Source: Firm-04 sp045628085 | Lineage (GTDB): Bacteria > Bacillota > Clostridia > Oscillospirales > Ruminococcaceae | Assembly (NCBI GenBank): GCA_045628085.1 | Contig: JAZQOZ010000220.1 | Coordinates: 1-20,892, forward strand | DNA length: 20,892 nucleotides | Direction of reading: 5' to 3' | In this document: positions 7,738-16,286 of the stretch, piece after piece | Layout of the letters: every line of letters begins with the position of its first letter | Numbering within the stretch: position 1 is the first letter of the stretch | Position numbers and translations under genes: made by a program | The notes under the pieces: generated by a model | Seen by the model: the letters and a program-made list of their open reading frames with translations, nothing else | Databases searched by the model: none | What the model was told of the DNA's origin: nothing

Positions 7738-7816
7738 CGATTTTTGCCGTACAGACGCAAAAAGTGTCCGCAATTTTTGAACCGATAATCGCAATTTTTG
7801 CTTTTCGCAATAATTG
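7738..7816. repeat. Cluster of A/T-tract motifs in the divergent intergenic region
   Basis: Five related words occur in 79 bases: CGATTTTTG (7738), CGCAAAAAG (7756), CGCAATTTTTG (7769), CGCAATTTTTG (7790) and CGCAATAATTG (7806). The two identical copies are 21 bp apart, two helical turns. They lie between the RNA promoter and the DUF1292 promoter and could be operator sites or simple A-tract curvature. The rest of 7600-7880 is AT-rich and shows nothing else. Confidence 0.4.
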
Positions 7817-7886
7817 AACACTCGTCCGCAAGAATTAGTTTCTGCTTCCGGCTGCTTATCATACGTCTTCTGAAATCGGAAACGCC

Positions 7887-7915
7887 TTGACACAGCGCCG
7901 GAATCATGCTATAAT
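7887..7915 (+). promoter_or_regulatory. Sigma-A promoter of the DUF1292 gene
   Basis: Perfect consensus TTGACA (7887-7892), 17 nt, TATAAT (7910-7915), some 30 nt before the start codon; the leader is therefore short. Confidence 0.88.
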
Positions 7916-7947
7916 ATATAAAATCTTTGGAAGGAGATATGTTCGAT

Positions 7948-8253
7948 ATGGAAAATGAAAAAATGAATCCGGATGCACAGGATGAACTGGATGATGATAT
8001 TGTCATTCTTGAAGACGAGGAAGGAAACGCAGTGACATTCCGCTTTCTGGAGCTTGTCACGGTCGGCGAAACGCCCTACGCGGTTCTGCTTCCGCTGGAT
8101 GATGACGATGACGAAGGCGGCGTTGTCATCGTTGAGGTCGTTGATCTCGGACTCGAATCCGAACATTATGATGCCGTTGTGGACGATGACCTGAATAACC
8201 GGATCTTCGAGCAGTTCCGCAAGGAGTTTGGCGACAAATACGAATTTGAATAA
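7948..8253 (+). CDS. DUF1292 family acidic protein
   Basis: 101 residues with strongly acidic composition (DELDDDIVILEDEEGNAVTF at the start; a run of five Asp near residue 52). The pattern 'I.LEDEEGN...F..L..V.....YA.L.P.DD....V.V' is that of DUF1292, a small cytosolic family of Firmicutes of unknown function, for which YrzB of Bacillus is an example. I chose ATG 7948 because the AAGGAG at 7931-7936 is 11 nt away; ATG 7939 is only 2 nt from that site and a TTG at 7927 lies before it. It stands first on the plus strand, 48 nt before the YihY gene, which probably shares its promoter. No catalytic motif is visible. Confidence 0.9.
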   Translation: MENEKMNPDAQDELDDDIVILEDEEGNAVTFRFLELVTVGETPYAVLLPLDDDDDEGGVVIVEVVDLGLESEHYDAVVDDDLNNRIFEQFRKEFGDKYEFE

Positions 8254-8301
8254 CTATCCTGCTCCGGCAGGAAGGCATGGTCTGCCGAAAGGGGGAATGG
8301 T

Positions 8302-9234
8302 GTGAGGATCGGACAATTTCTGCGTAATTCCGGAAAATTCCTTTCCGCTGCCGGAAAAAAGTTCGCTGCCGATCATCTTTCCGCTTATGCTGCGCAGGCA
8401 ACATTCTATCTGATGCTTGCTGTTTTTCCGTTTACGATGCTGGTCTGCATGGCAAGCCGCCTGCTGCCGTTTCTGAATGAGGAAACGCTGCTGAAACTGA
8501 TTCGTCTGCTTGTTCCGGAAAGCTACCGCGCACTCGGCACTGACCTGATCGACGGCTATTATAACGAGAATATCGAAGCGGCAAAATTTGTCCTGATCCT
8601 GTTTTTGATCTGGACGGCATCACGCCTGATACAGGCGCTCATGAACGGCTTTAATACAGCCTGCGGCATTCGGGAAAGCCGGAATCAGACGCTTTTGCGG
8701 CTGATCGGCTGTCTGTATACAATGGCGCTCTGCCTTATGTTTGTTGCATTGATCGTCATGTATGCGCTCGGTACGAAACTGATCGCGTTTTTGCTGAAGC
8801 ATTTGCCGGATTTCGGTCTGCTGGAACTGATCCTCAGGCTGATACGAAATCTTGCGACACCTGCACTGCTGATGTTTGTGTTCTGGCTTTCCTATGTGAT
8901 CCTGCCGAGCCGTAAAACGAAAGCACGCTATGAACTGCCGGGAGCATTCCTGACTGCGGTCATCTGGCGCGGCGCAGCGGAATTATACGGCGTATTTCTC
9001 AGAAAATCACTTGCACGCTATTCGTATGTTTACGGTTCGCTTGCCGGCGTGGTGATGATCCTGATCTGGCTTTATACCTGCGTGTATTTCTGGTTTGTCG
9101 GCGCGGAGCTGAATTGCTATCTCCGAAAGAAATCTGAGGAGGGCGCATTCGACAAATACCGGATACGCCTGCCGTCGTTTCTGCGAAGAAAACGAAAGCG
9201 GGATGCTGAGCAGACGCTCGAAAAATCCGCCTGA
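8302..9234 (+). CDS. YihY/BrkB-family inner membrane protein
   Basis: 310 residues with six hydrophobic segments (around residues 33-57, 92-115, 133-163, 182-200, 213-232 and 244-272). The signature AYAAQATFYLMLAVFPF near residue 30 and the late VYGSLAGVVMILIWLYTCVYFWFVGAELN stretch are typical of YihY (once wrongly called RNase BN). The family's substrate is not settled; a transport role is assumed. The start is GTG at 8302 with AAGGGGG upstream; the ATG at 8297 meets a stop at its third codon. The C-terminal tail is basic (LRRKRKRDAEQ). A 6-bp hairpin (TCCTGC/GCAGGA) sits in the gap after the DUF1292 gene. Confidence 0.93.
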   Translation: MRIGQFLRNSGKFLSAAGKKFAADHLSAYAAQATFYLMLAVFPFTMLVCMASRLLPFLNEETLLKLIRLLVPESYRALGTDLIDGYYNENIEAAKFVLILFLIWTASRLIQALMNGFNTACGIRESRNQTLLRLIGCLYTMALCLMFVALIVMYALGTKLIAFLLKHLPDFGLLELILRLIRNLATPALLMFVFWLSYVILPSRKTKARYELPGAFLTAVIWRGAAELYGVFLRKSLARYSYVYGSLAGVVMILIWLYTCVYFWFVGAELNCYLRKKSEEGAFDKYRIRLPSFLRRKRKRDAEQTLEKSA

Positions 9235-9290
9235 TTTTTACACATAATGCGGCGTATGCTTTGCATATATTTCCTGCGGAGGGGATGCGT

Positions 9291-9413
9291 GTGAAGCGGC
9301 TGAGATCTCGGAAAATAGATCCCCTGTGCGATGTTTTCGACGCACAGGGGATTTTTGCGGCTTTGAACAGATATCGGCAAATTTGTGCCGAAAAACCAAT
9401 GCTGAGCGAATGA
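9291..9413 (+). CDS. Possible 40-residue ORF coupled to the M50 protease gene
   Basis: A GTG at 9291 has GGAGGGG (9278-9284) 6 nt upstream and opens a 40-codon frame (MKRLRSRKIDPLCDVFDAQG and onwards) whose TGA overlaps the ATG of the protease gene as ATGA (9410-9413). The predicted peptide is basic at the start and has two cysteines. The frame reads straight through the perfect hairpin at 9319-9352, so either the hairpin is an attenuator inside a leader ORF, or the ORF is chance. A second possible start, ATG 9285, directly abuts the ribosome binding site and is unlikely. I recognise no homologue. Confidence 0.4.
   Translation: MKRLRSRKIDPLCDVFDAQGIFAALNRYRQICAEKPMLSE
9319..9356 (+). terminator. 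Terminator-like hairpin after the YihY gene
   Basis: A perfect 12-bp stem ATCCCCTGTGCG / CGCACAGGGGAT (9319-9330, 9341-9352) with a 10-nt loop is followed by TTTTTG. It lies 84 nt after the YihY stop and 54 nt before the protease start, inside the small ORF at 9291-9413. Confidence 0.7.
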
Positions 9414-9988
9414 TCTGCTTCAGATTTTCAGGACTGCACATATCGCTTGATTTCACAGCGCCTGTGCTGGCTGCATTGCTCTCGATGTACCTGCCGCCTG
9501 CGGCACTTTGCCGGACGCTGGCTGCCTGCCTGCTGCACGAATGTGCGCATCTGCTGATGATTGCAATGATCGGGAAAAAGCCCGTATATCTGCGTATCTC
9601 TGCGGCAGGAATGCGGCTTGAAGCGGCAGGAACAGTGCTGCTGCCGCTGCATCTGTTTACTGCGATCCTTCTTGCCGGACCTGCTGCCAACCTGCTTGCA
9701 GCTTTCGGATTCCGGATATTCGGAATGACAGAAGCGGCAGCAGCGAATCTGTCACTTTGCTTATTCAATCTGCTGCCGTTTCGCAGTACAGACGGCGGTA
9801 CGCTGCTTTGTGAGTGGCTGGAGCATCGCCTGCTGCCGCATCGGCCGGAACTGCCGCGCCGCATTCTGAGATGTACGGCGATCGGGGCGGCGTTGGTGAT
9901 ATTGACGATGGTGTATTGCAGTGATGTCCGCAGTTTTTCGCTTTGCGGCATGATTCTGTTCATGTTGGCGGCGGAATTTACAGATTAA
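9410..9988 (+). CDS. Site-2-type (M50) intramembrane metalloprotease, SpoIVFB-like
   Basis: 192 residues if started at ATG 9410. The zinc motif HECAH (H43, E44, H47) lies in a hydrophobic segment, and the second ligand motif is NLLPFRSTDGG (N120, P123, D128), with LLAGPAANLL before it, the usual M50 layout. Four to five membrane segments are visible. The short length without a PDZ or CBS domain resembles SpoIVFB, which cleaves pro-sigma-K in sporulating Bacilli, but I cannot tell the substrate here. No ribosome binding site precedes 9410; the start overlaps the stop of the small upstream ORF as ATGA, which suggests coupling. Longer frames reach back to 9326 but begin inside the hairpin. No promoter is obvious. 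Confidence 0.85.
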   Translation: MICFRFSGLHISLDFTAPVLAALLSMYLPPAALCRTLAACLLHECAHLLMIAMIGKKPVYLRISAAGMRLEAAGTVLLPLHLFTAILLAGPAANLLAAFGFRIFGMTEAAAANLSLCLFNLLPFRSTDGGTLLCEWLEHRLLPHRPELPRRILRCTAIGAALVILTMVYCSDVRSFSLCGMILFMLAAEFTD

Positions 9989-10126
9989 GAGCATTATTTG
10001 CATATTCCGGCTCTGCACGCAAGAAGTGAATAACCAAATATTGCGAATAGGAGTTCGGTTTTTGCTGAAATGACGAAAAAAACGCAATACGCTCCGTTCT
10101 TTCAGGTTATTTTAAACTTCCGGGAA

Positions 10127-10260
10127 TATAATGCAGGCAGTGAAGCGGAAATCCGCTTCCGGATTGATTTCAACCCCCATTTTCCAATTTCTATTTCCCT
10201 ATTTCCCAATGTGTTGATTTTACATACACACCGGACTGCTGAAGCAGTCCAATTTTTTTT
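10127..10260 (+). ncRNA. Candidate small RNA or protease-gene 3' region
   Basis: The stretch 9989-10320 has no gene. It holds a lone TATAAT (10127-10132) without a good -35 box, then an 8-bp hairpin GAAGCGGA/TCCGCTTC (10142-10159), a pyrimidine-rich run (CCCCCATTTTCC, TATTTCCC) and a strong terminator at 10233-10260. A transcript of about 120 nt would be possible. Alternatively this is just a long 3' end of the protease mRNA. Confidence 0.3.
10233..10260 (+). terminator. Rho-independent terminator
   Basis: GGACTGC-TGAA-GCAGTCC (7-bp stem, tetraloop) followed by AA and eight T. It ends the protease transcript or the candidate small RNA, just before the promoter of the ATPase gene. Confidence 0.9.
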
Positions 10261-10263
10261 GCC

Positions 10264-10292
10264 TTGATTTTCTTGCGCCGGCGTGGTATAAT
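10264..10292 (+). promoter_or_regulatory. Sigma-A promoter of the P-loop ATPase gene
   Basis: TTGATT (10264-10269), 17 nt, TATAAT (10287-10292) with TGG before the -10. It begins only 4 nt after the preceding T-tract and lies 28 nt before the start codon. Confidence 0.8.
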
Positions 10293-10320
10293 GACAATAT
10301 CACATTGAAGGAGTGATCTG

Positions 10321-11019
10321 ATGTATCAGCCAAAGAAGATCATCGTTGTGACCGGACATTTCGGTTCGGGCAAAACGAATTTTTCAACGGCGCTTGCACT
10401 TGCACTTGCCGCCGAAGGCAAAAAAGTTACAGTTGTGGATTTTGATCTGGTCAATCCCTATTTCCGGACTGCGGATTTCAAAGAAGCATTTGCCAAGCGC
10501 GGCATTACGCTCCGTGCGCCGGATTATGCCAATACGAACGTGGATATCCCGAGCATTCAGTTTGATCTCGGCGGACTTGCCGCGGGAGAGGGTCATCTGA
10601 TCATTGATGTCGGCGGCGATGAGGACGGCGCAGTTGCACTCGGCAGATATGCGCACGTTCTGAACAGCTATGCGGAAACTGATGAACTGGATATGCTTGG
10701 CGTTGTGTCGTTCCGGCGGTATCTGACGCGGACTGCGGAAGAAGCAGAGCATTACCTGCGCGGAATTGAACGCGCAAGCCGCATGAAGCTGACGCATATC
10801 GTCAATAATACGAATCTCGGCATGGAAACGACACAGGAGATGATCGCTGAAAGTATGCCGCGATGCACGGCACTTGCGGAGACGATGGGGCTTCCGGTCG
10901 CGTGCGTGACAGTGCCGGAGTTTTTGGAACCGCCGCAGACTGTTCCGGCAGAGCTGGTGATGCGCGTACCGGTCGCGGTCAGACTGCCGTGGATGCCGAA
11001 GTCTGAGGCAGTGCAATAA
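10321..11019 (+). CDS. MinD/ParA-type P-loop ATPase of unknown role
   Basis: 232 residues. A Walker A loop, GHFGSGKTN (G12 to N20), is followed by VVDFDLVNPYFRT (residues 38-50), the switch region of SIMIBI-class ATPases, and by a Walker B strand LIIDVGGDEDG (93-103). The signature Lys of deviant Walker A (KGG) is not present: the loop is of the GxxGSGKT kind. The fold fits a cytosolic nucleotide-dependent switch or metal-cofactor chaperone; the tail is rich in Pro and Val. I cannot assign a partner. GAAGGAGTG lies 7 nt before the ATG. It stands alone between its own promoter and a hairpin at 11034-11065, upstream of the str operon. Confidence 0.88.
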   Translation: MYQPKKIIVVTGHFGSGKTNFSTALALALAAEGKKVTVVDFDLVNPYFRTADFKEAFAKRGITLRAPDYANTNVDIPSIQFDLGGLAAGEGHLIIDVGGDEDGAVALGRYAHVLNSYAETDELDMLGVVSFRRYLTRTAEEAEHYLRGIERASRMKLTHIVNNTNLGMETTQEMIAESMPRCTALAETMGLPVACVTVPEFLEPPQTVPAELVMRVPVAVRLPWMPKSEAVQ

Positions 11020-11033
11020 AATGGAATGGCAAA

Positions 11034-11065
11034 GAGCCGCAGGATCACGGAGATCCCTGCGGCTC
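11034..11065 (+). terminator. Hairpin after the ATPase gene, weak terminator
   Basis: GAGCCGCAGG-ATC pairs with GATC-CCTGCGGCTC, 13 bp with one bulged base, 15 nt after the ATPase stop. It is not followed by a clear T-run on either strand, so termination is likely but not sure. The rest of the gap to rpsL holds an isolated TATAAT (11128-11133), a palindrome TCACCGGTGA (11163-11172) and a T6 tract (11185-11190), but no gene. Confidence 0.5.
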
Positions 11066-11218
11066 AGCTTCATGTATCAGGGAAAAGCCGTCAGTGTCGA
11101 TAAACAGAACAGATCACGCTTATACATTATAATAGTCAGCGAATATCGCGTGAAAATGCTCAATCACCGGTGAAAGCACTGACGTTTTTTGTCAAAAGCA
11201 TAGAAATTTCCAAATTGC

Positions 11219-11247
11219 TTGACATTTGCAGGGATATCATATATAAT
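11219..11247 (+). promoter_or_regulatory. Sigma-A promoter of the str operon (rpsL-rpsG-fusA)
   Basis: Perfect TTGACA (11219-11224), 17 nt, TATAAT (11242-11247), 60 nt before the rpsL start. Confidence 0.92.
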
Positions 11248-11306
11248 GATATGTGCGCGTACTATCCGGTCGCGCAAAATCTATCATGTAAAGAAGGAGG
11301 AAAACT

Positions 11307-11741
11307 ATGCCAACTTTTAATCAGCTTGTTCGCAAGGGCAGAAACACTCTGACGGAGAAGTCTACCGCTCCGGCACTTCAGAAGGGCTACAACGCACAGA
11401 AGAAGTCCCAGATCGACCTCAGCTCCCCGCAGAAGCGCGGTGTCTGCACCGCAGTTAAGACTGCAACCCCGAAAAAGCCGAACTCCGCAATGCGTAAGAT
11501 CGCCAGAGTGCGTCTGACCAACGGCTATGAGGTTACTGCCTACATTCCCGGTATCGGTCACAATTTGCAGGAGCACAGCGTTGTGCTGATCCGCGGCGGC
11601 CGTGTCAAGGACCTGCCTGGTGTGCGTTACCACATCATTCGCGGTACACTCGATGCGCAGGGCGTTAACGGTCGTATGCAGGCCCGTTCCAAGTACGGCG
11701 CAAAGCGTCCGAAGGCAGGCAAGGCAGCAGCAAAGAAGTAA
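11307..11741 (+). CDS. rpsL: 30S ribosomal protein S12
   Basis: 144 residues, the full family length. It sits at the decoding centre of the 30S subunit and supports tRNA selection. The hallmark TPKKPNSAMRK and RVKDLPGVRYH loops are intact. Both lysines (K43 and K88 in E. coli numbering) that mutate in streptomycin resistance are still Lys, so no classical resistance change is seen, and the Asp that RimO modifies is present. An AAGGAGGAAAACT leader precedes the ATG. It is first in the str operon here; rpoBC does not lie directly upstream, an ATPase gene does. Confidence 0.99.
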   Translation: MPTFNQLVRKGRNTLTEKSTAPALQKGYNAQKKSQIDLSSPQKRGVCTAVKTATPKKPNSAMRKIARVRLTNGYEVTAYIPGIGHNLQEHSVVLIRGGRVKDLPGVRYHIIRGTLDAQGVNGRMQARSKYGAKRPKAGKAAAKK

Positions 11742-11778
11742 TTTTCTGCTTCTGCAAACCAAACGTATTCGCATTTAC

Positions 11779-11893
11779 CCACAAGGCTCTTGTGGATCAT
11801 ATAGATAGCATTTCCCTGATGGGACGCGCAGTCCGCGCTTTGCTGTCTGCTGATATCGCAATGGCGCCTGACATTGACGGCTTCGGCTGTCAG
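11779..11893 (+). promoter_or_regulatory. Hairpins in the rpsL-rpsG spacer, possible S7 control site
   Basis: The 195-nt spacer holds CCACAAG-GCT-CTTGTGG (11779-11795), the inverted repeat GGAC-GCGCA-GTCC (11822-11834), and CTGACA...TGTCAG (11868-11893) closed inside by GC-TTCG-GC. None has a T-run. In E. coli S7 represses its operon by binding the rpsL-rpsG spacer; the long folded spacer here would fit such control, but this is inference. Confidence 0.4.
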
Positions 11894-11936
11894 TGAGTAC
11901 CTGTGAATTCATCTTTTATGAAGGAGGGAAGCGAGT

Positions 11937-12407
11937 ATGCCAAGAAGAGGCAATATCGCAAAGCGTGACGTTCTGGCTGATCCGATGTACGGTTCCAAGC
12001 TCGTAACACGTCTTATCAACAACATCATGCTCGACGGTAAGAAGGGTGTCGCACAGAAAATTGTGTATGAAGCATTCGATATCGTCAAGGAAAAGACCGA
12101 CCGCGATCCGCTTGAGGTATTTGAGCAGGCTATGGAGAATATCATGCCTGTACTGGAGGTCAAGGCACGCCGTATGGGCGGTGCTACCTATCAGGTACCG
12201 ATGGAGGTTCGTCCGGATCGCCGTCAGACGCTCGGTCTGCGCTGGATCACGAAGTATTCCAGACTCCGCAGCGAGAAGACCATGAAGGAGCGCCTTGCAG
12301 GCGAGATCATTGACGCGATCAATGGTACCGGCGGCTCTGTCAAGAAGCGTGAAGATACACACAAGATGGCAGAGGCAAACAAGGCATTTGCACATTATCG
12401 CTGGTAA
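11937..12407 (+). CDS. rpsG: 30S ribosomal protein S7
   Basis: 156 residues, typical length. It nucleates folding of the 16S 3' major domain and sits near the exit site. The N-terminal MPRRGNIAKRDVLADPMYGS and the conserved RRMGGATYQVPMEVRPDRR are as in other bacteria; the C-terminus ends FAHYRW. AAGGAGGG precedes the ATG by 8 nt. It is second gene of the str operon, separated from rpsL by an unusually long spacer. Nothing odd in its sequence. Confidence 0.99.
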   Translation: MPRRGNIAKRDVLADPMYGSKLVTRLINNIMLDGKKGVAQKIVYEAFDIVKEKTDRDPLEVFEQAMENIMPVLEVKARRMGGATYQVPMEVRPDRRQTLGLRWITKYSRLRSEKTMKERLAGEIIDAINGTGGSVKKREDTHKMAEANKAFAHYRW

Positions 12408-12425
12408 TTTTCCGCACATTTTTCT

Positions 12426-12456
12426 GTCTGCCGGAAGCGTCCGGCAACCGGCAGAC
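12426..12456 (+). promoter_or_regulatory. Hairpin in the rpsG-fusA spacer
   Basis: GTCTGCCGG (12426-12434) pairs with CCGGCAGAC (12448-12456), while TGCCGGA (12429-12435) can instead pair with TCCGGCA (12440-12446). The two forms exclude each other. No T-run follows, and the fusA ribosome binding site lies 11 nt downstream, so it may tune fusA translation or mRNA stability. Confidence 0.45.
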
Positions 12457-12479
12457 GATTCTGATTAGGAGGAACCCCA

Positions 12480-14573
<2,094 letters not shown>

Positions 14574-14696
14574 TTTTTTTTCGGGAAATATGCGTCCGGA
14601 TTCTCCGCTTTGCGGCAGAATTCGTGCGCAGAACCGCCCGAATCTGTGCCAGAATCAGAAAAAATTCAGATGCTTGGAATTTTTTTCCAAAAAGGC

Positions 14697-14725
14697 TTGC
14701 ATTTTTCTTTGAAATCTGGTACAAT
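14697..14725 (+). promoter_or_regulatory. Promoter of tuf
   Basis: TTGCAT (14697-14702), 17 nt, TACAAT (14720-14725) with TGG before the -10. It gives tuf a transcript of its own with a leader of about 75 nt in the 233-nt fusA-tuf gap. The first part of that gap holds a TTGGAA/TTCCAA inverted repeat around 14674-14690 and nothing else clear. Confidence 0.85.
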
Positions 14726-14806
14726 ATAAGGTGTCAGGTCTTTGTCGTATCCTGATGATGACCGAACCCTATTTTATCCAAAATTTTTTATTAGGAGGAG
14801 ATTCCA

Positions 14807-16009
14807 ATGGCAAAGGAACATTTTGAACGTACAAAACCCCATGTCAACATTGGTACAATCGGCCACGTTGACCACGGCAAGACCACTCTGACTGCTGCGA
14901 TCACCAAGACGCTGGCAATGAAGGGTCAGGCTAAGTTTGAGGACTATTCCATGATCGATAAGGCTCCGGAAGAGCGCGCACGTGGAATCACAATCAACAC
15001 CGCTCACGTTGAGTATGAGACCGATAAGCGTCACTATGCTCACGTTGACTGCCCTGGTCACGCTGACTATATCAAGAACATGATCACCGGTGCTGCTCAG
15101 ATGGACGGCGCAATCCTCGTTGTTGCTGCTTCCGATGGCCCGATGGCTCAGACCAAAGAGCACATCCTGCTCGCACGTCAGGTTGGCGTTCCGGCAATCG
15201 TTGTATTCATGAACAAGACAGACCTCGTTGATGACGAGGAGCTGATCGATCTCGTTGAGATGGATATCCGCGACACCCTGAGCTCCTACGAGTTCCCTGG
15301 CGACGATATTCCGATCATCAAGGGTTCTGCTTTCCAGGCTCTCGATTCCAAGTCCACCGATATCAATGATCCGGTTTATGCACCGATCCTTGAGCTGATG
15401 GATAACGTTGACTCTTATATTCCGACTCCGGACCGTAAGGCAGATCAGCCGTTCCTGATGCCTGTTGAGGATACCATGACTATTTCCGGCCGTGGTACTG
15501 TTGCTACCGGTCGTGTTGAGCGTGGTCAGGTTAAGGTTGGCGAGACTGTTGAGATCGTTGGTCTGAAGGAAGAGAAGACCTCTACTGTTGTTACTGGTCT
15601 GGAAATGTTCCGCAAGACACTGGACTTCGCAGAGGCTGGCGATAACATCGGCGCACTGCTCCGTGGTATTGCACGTAAGGACATCGAAAGAGGTCAGGTT
15701 CTCTGCAAGCCGGGTTCCATTCACCCGCACACCAAGTTCAAGGGTCAGGTTTACGTTCTGAAGAAGGAAGAAGGCGGTCGTCATAAGCCGTTCTTCAACA
15801 ACTACAGACCGCAGTTCTATTTCCGTACAACTGACGTTACCGGTATCATCACTCTGCCGGACGGCGTTCAGATGTGCAACCCTGGCGATAACATAGAAAT
15901 CGGTGTTGAGCTGATCACTCCGATCGCTATTGAGCAGGGTCTCCGCTTCGCTATCCGTGAGGGCGGTAAGACTGTTGGTTCTGGCGTTGTTACCACCATT
16001 GATGAGTAA
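14807..16009 (+). CDS. tuf: Elongation factor Tu
   Basis: 400 residues, full length. It carries aminoacyl-tRNA to the ribosome as a GTP complex. G1 is GHVDHGKTTL, switch I ends ARGITINTAHVEYE, G3 is DCPGHADY, and G4 reads NKTD where most have NKVD or NKCD, a mild change. Domains 2 and 3 are intact. TTAGGAGGAGA precedes the ATG by 7 nt. Codon use is strongly biased (GTT, GCT, CGT), as expected for a highly expressed gene. It has its own promoter and a very stable terminator. Confidence 0.99.
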   Translation: MAKEHFERTKPHVNIGTIGHVDHGKTTLTAAITKTLAMKGQAKFEDYSMIDKAPEERARGITINTAHVEYETDKRHYAHVDCPGHADYIKNMITGAAQMDGAILVVAASDGPMAQTKEHILLARQVGVPAIVVFMNKTDLVDDEELIDLVEMDIRDTLSSYEFPGDDIPIIKGSAFQALDSKSTDINDPVYAPILELMDNVDSYIPTPDRKADQPFLMPVEDTMTISGRGTVATGRVERGQVKVGETVEIVGLKEEKTSTVVTGLEMFRKTLDFAEAGDNIGALLRGIARKDIERGQVLCKPGSIHPHTKFKGQVYVLKKEEGGRHKPFFNNYRPQFYFRTTDVTGIITLPDGVQMCNPGDNIEIGVELITPIAIEQGLRFAIREGGKTVGSGVVTTIDE

Positions 16010-16022
16010 TATCTGAGATGAC

Positions 16023-16056
16023 AAAGGGCTGAATCCGTATGGGTTCAGCCCTTTTT
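16023..16056 (+). terminator. Terminator of tuf
   Basis: A 14-bp stem (AAAGGGCTGAATCC with GGGTTCAGCCCTTT, one G-U pair) with a GTAT loop runs into TTTTT, 14 nt after the tuf stop. Confidence 0.95.
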
Positions 16057-16083
16057 GTATGTATGCGTGTCATATTTGTATAT

Positions 16084-16135
16084 AAAAGCACCCTATTATT
16101 ACAGGAAATGCAGAATCTTCTGTAATAATAGGGTG
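16084..16135 (-). terminator. Terminator of the SGNH-dockerin gene
   Basis: A perfect 16-bp stem, CACCCTATTATTACAG (16089-16104) with its complement (16120-16135), 15-nt loop. On the minus strand it is followed by CTTTTATA. It lies about 60 nt after the stop codon and converges with the tuf terminator. Confidence 0.85.
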
Positions 16136-16190
16136 AACTTTTTGGGATTGCGAAAGATCTCAGTCAATGGAAAAGTGCTTTGCGATTACT

Positions 16191-16286
16191 GGAACAATTA
16201 TTCCCATGTGGTCGGTTTGTCGGCAACGTTGTTCTGAAGGAACAATTCTTCCCATGTGGTCGGTTTGTCGGCAACGTTGTTCTGAA
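16191..16286 (-). repeat. 48-bp tandem duplication at the 3' end of the SGNH-dockerin gene
   Basis: Two directly adjoining 48-bp copies (16191-16238 and 16239-16286) differ at one base: A at 16200 against C at 16248. The unit is 16 codons long and in frame. The single difference turns a GAA codon into the TAA that now ends the protein. Confidence 0.95.

Noticed and set aside
11307..11741. Streptomycin-resistance change in S12
   Set aside because: Both lysines in TPKKPNS and RVKDLPG are wild type.
14774..16024. A 416-codon minus-strand frame opposite tuf
   Set aside because: Antisense shadow caused by tuf codon bias.
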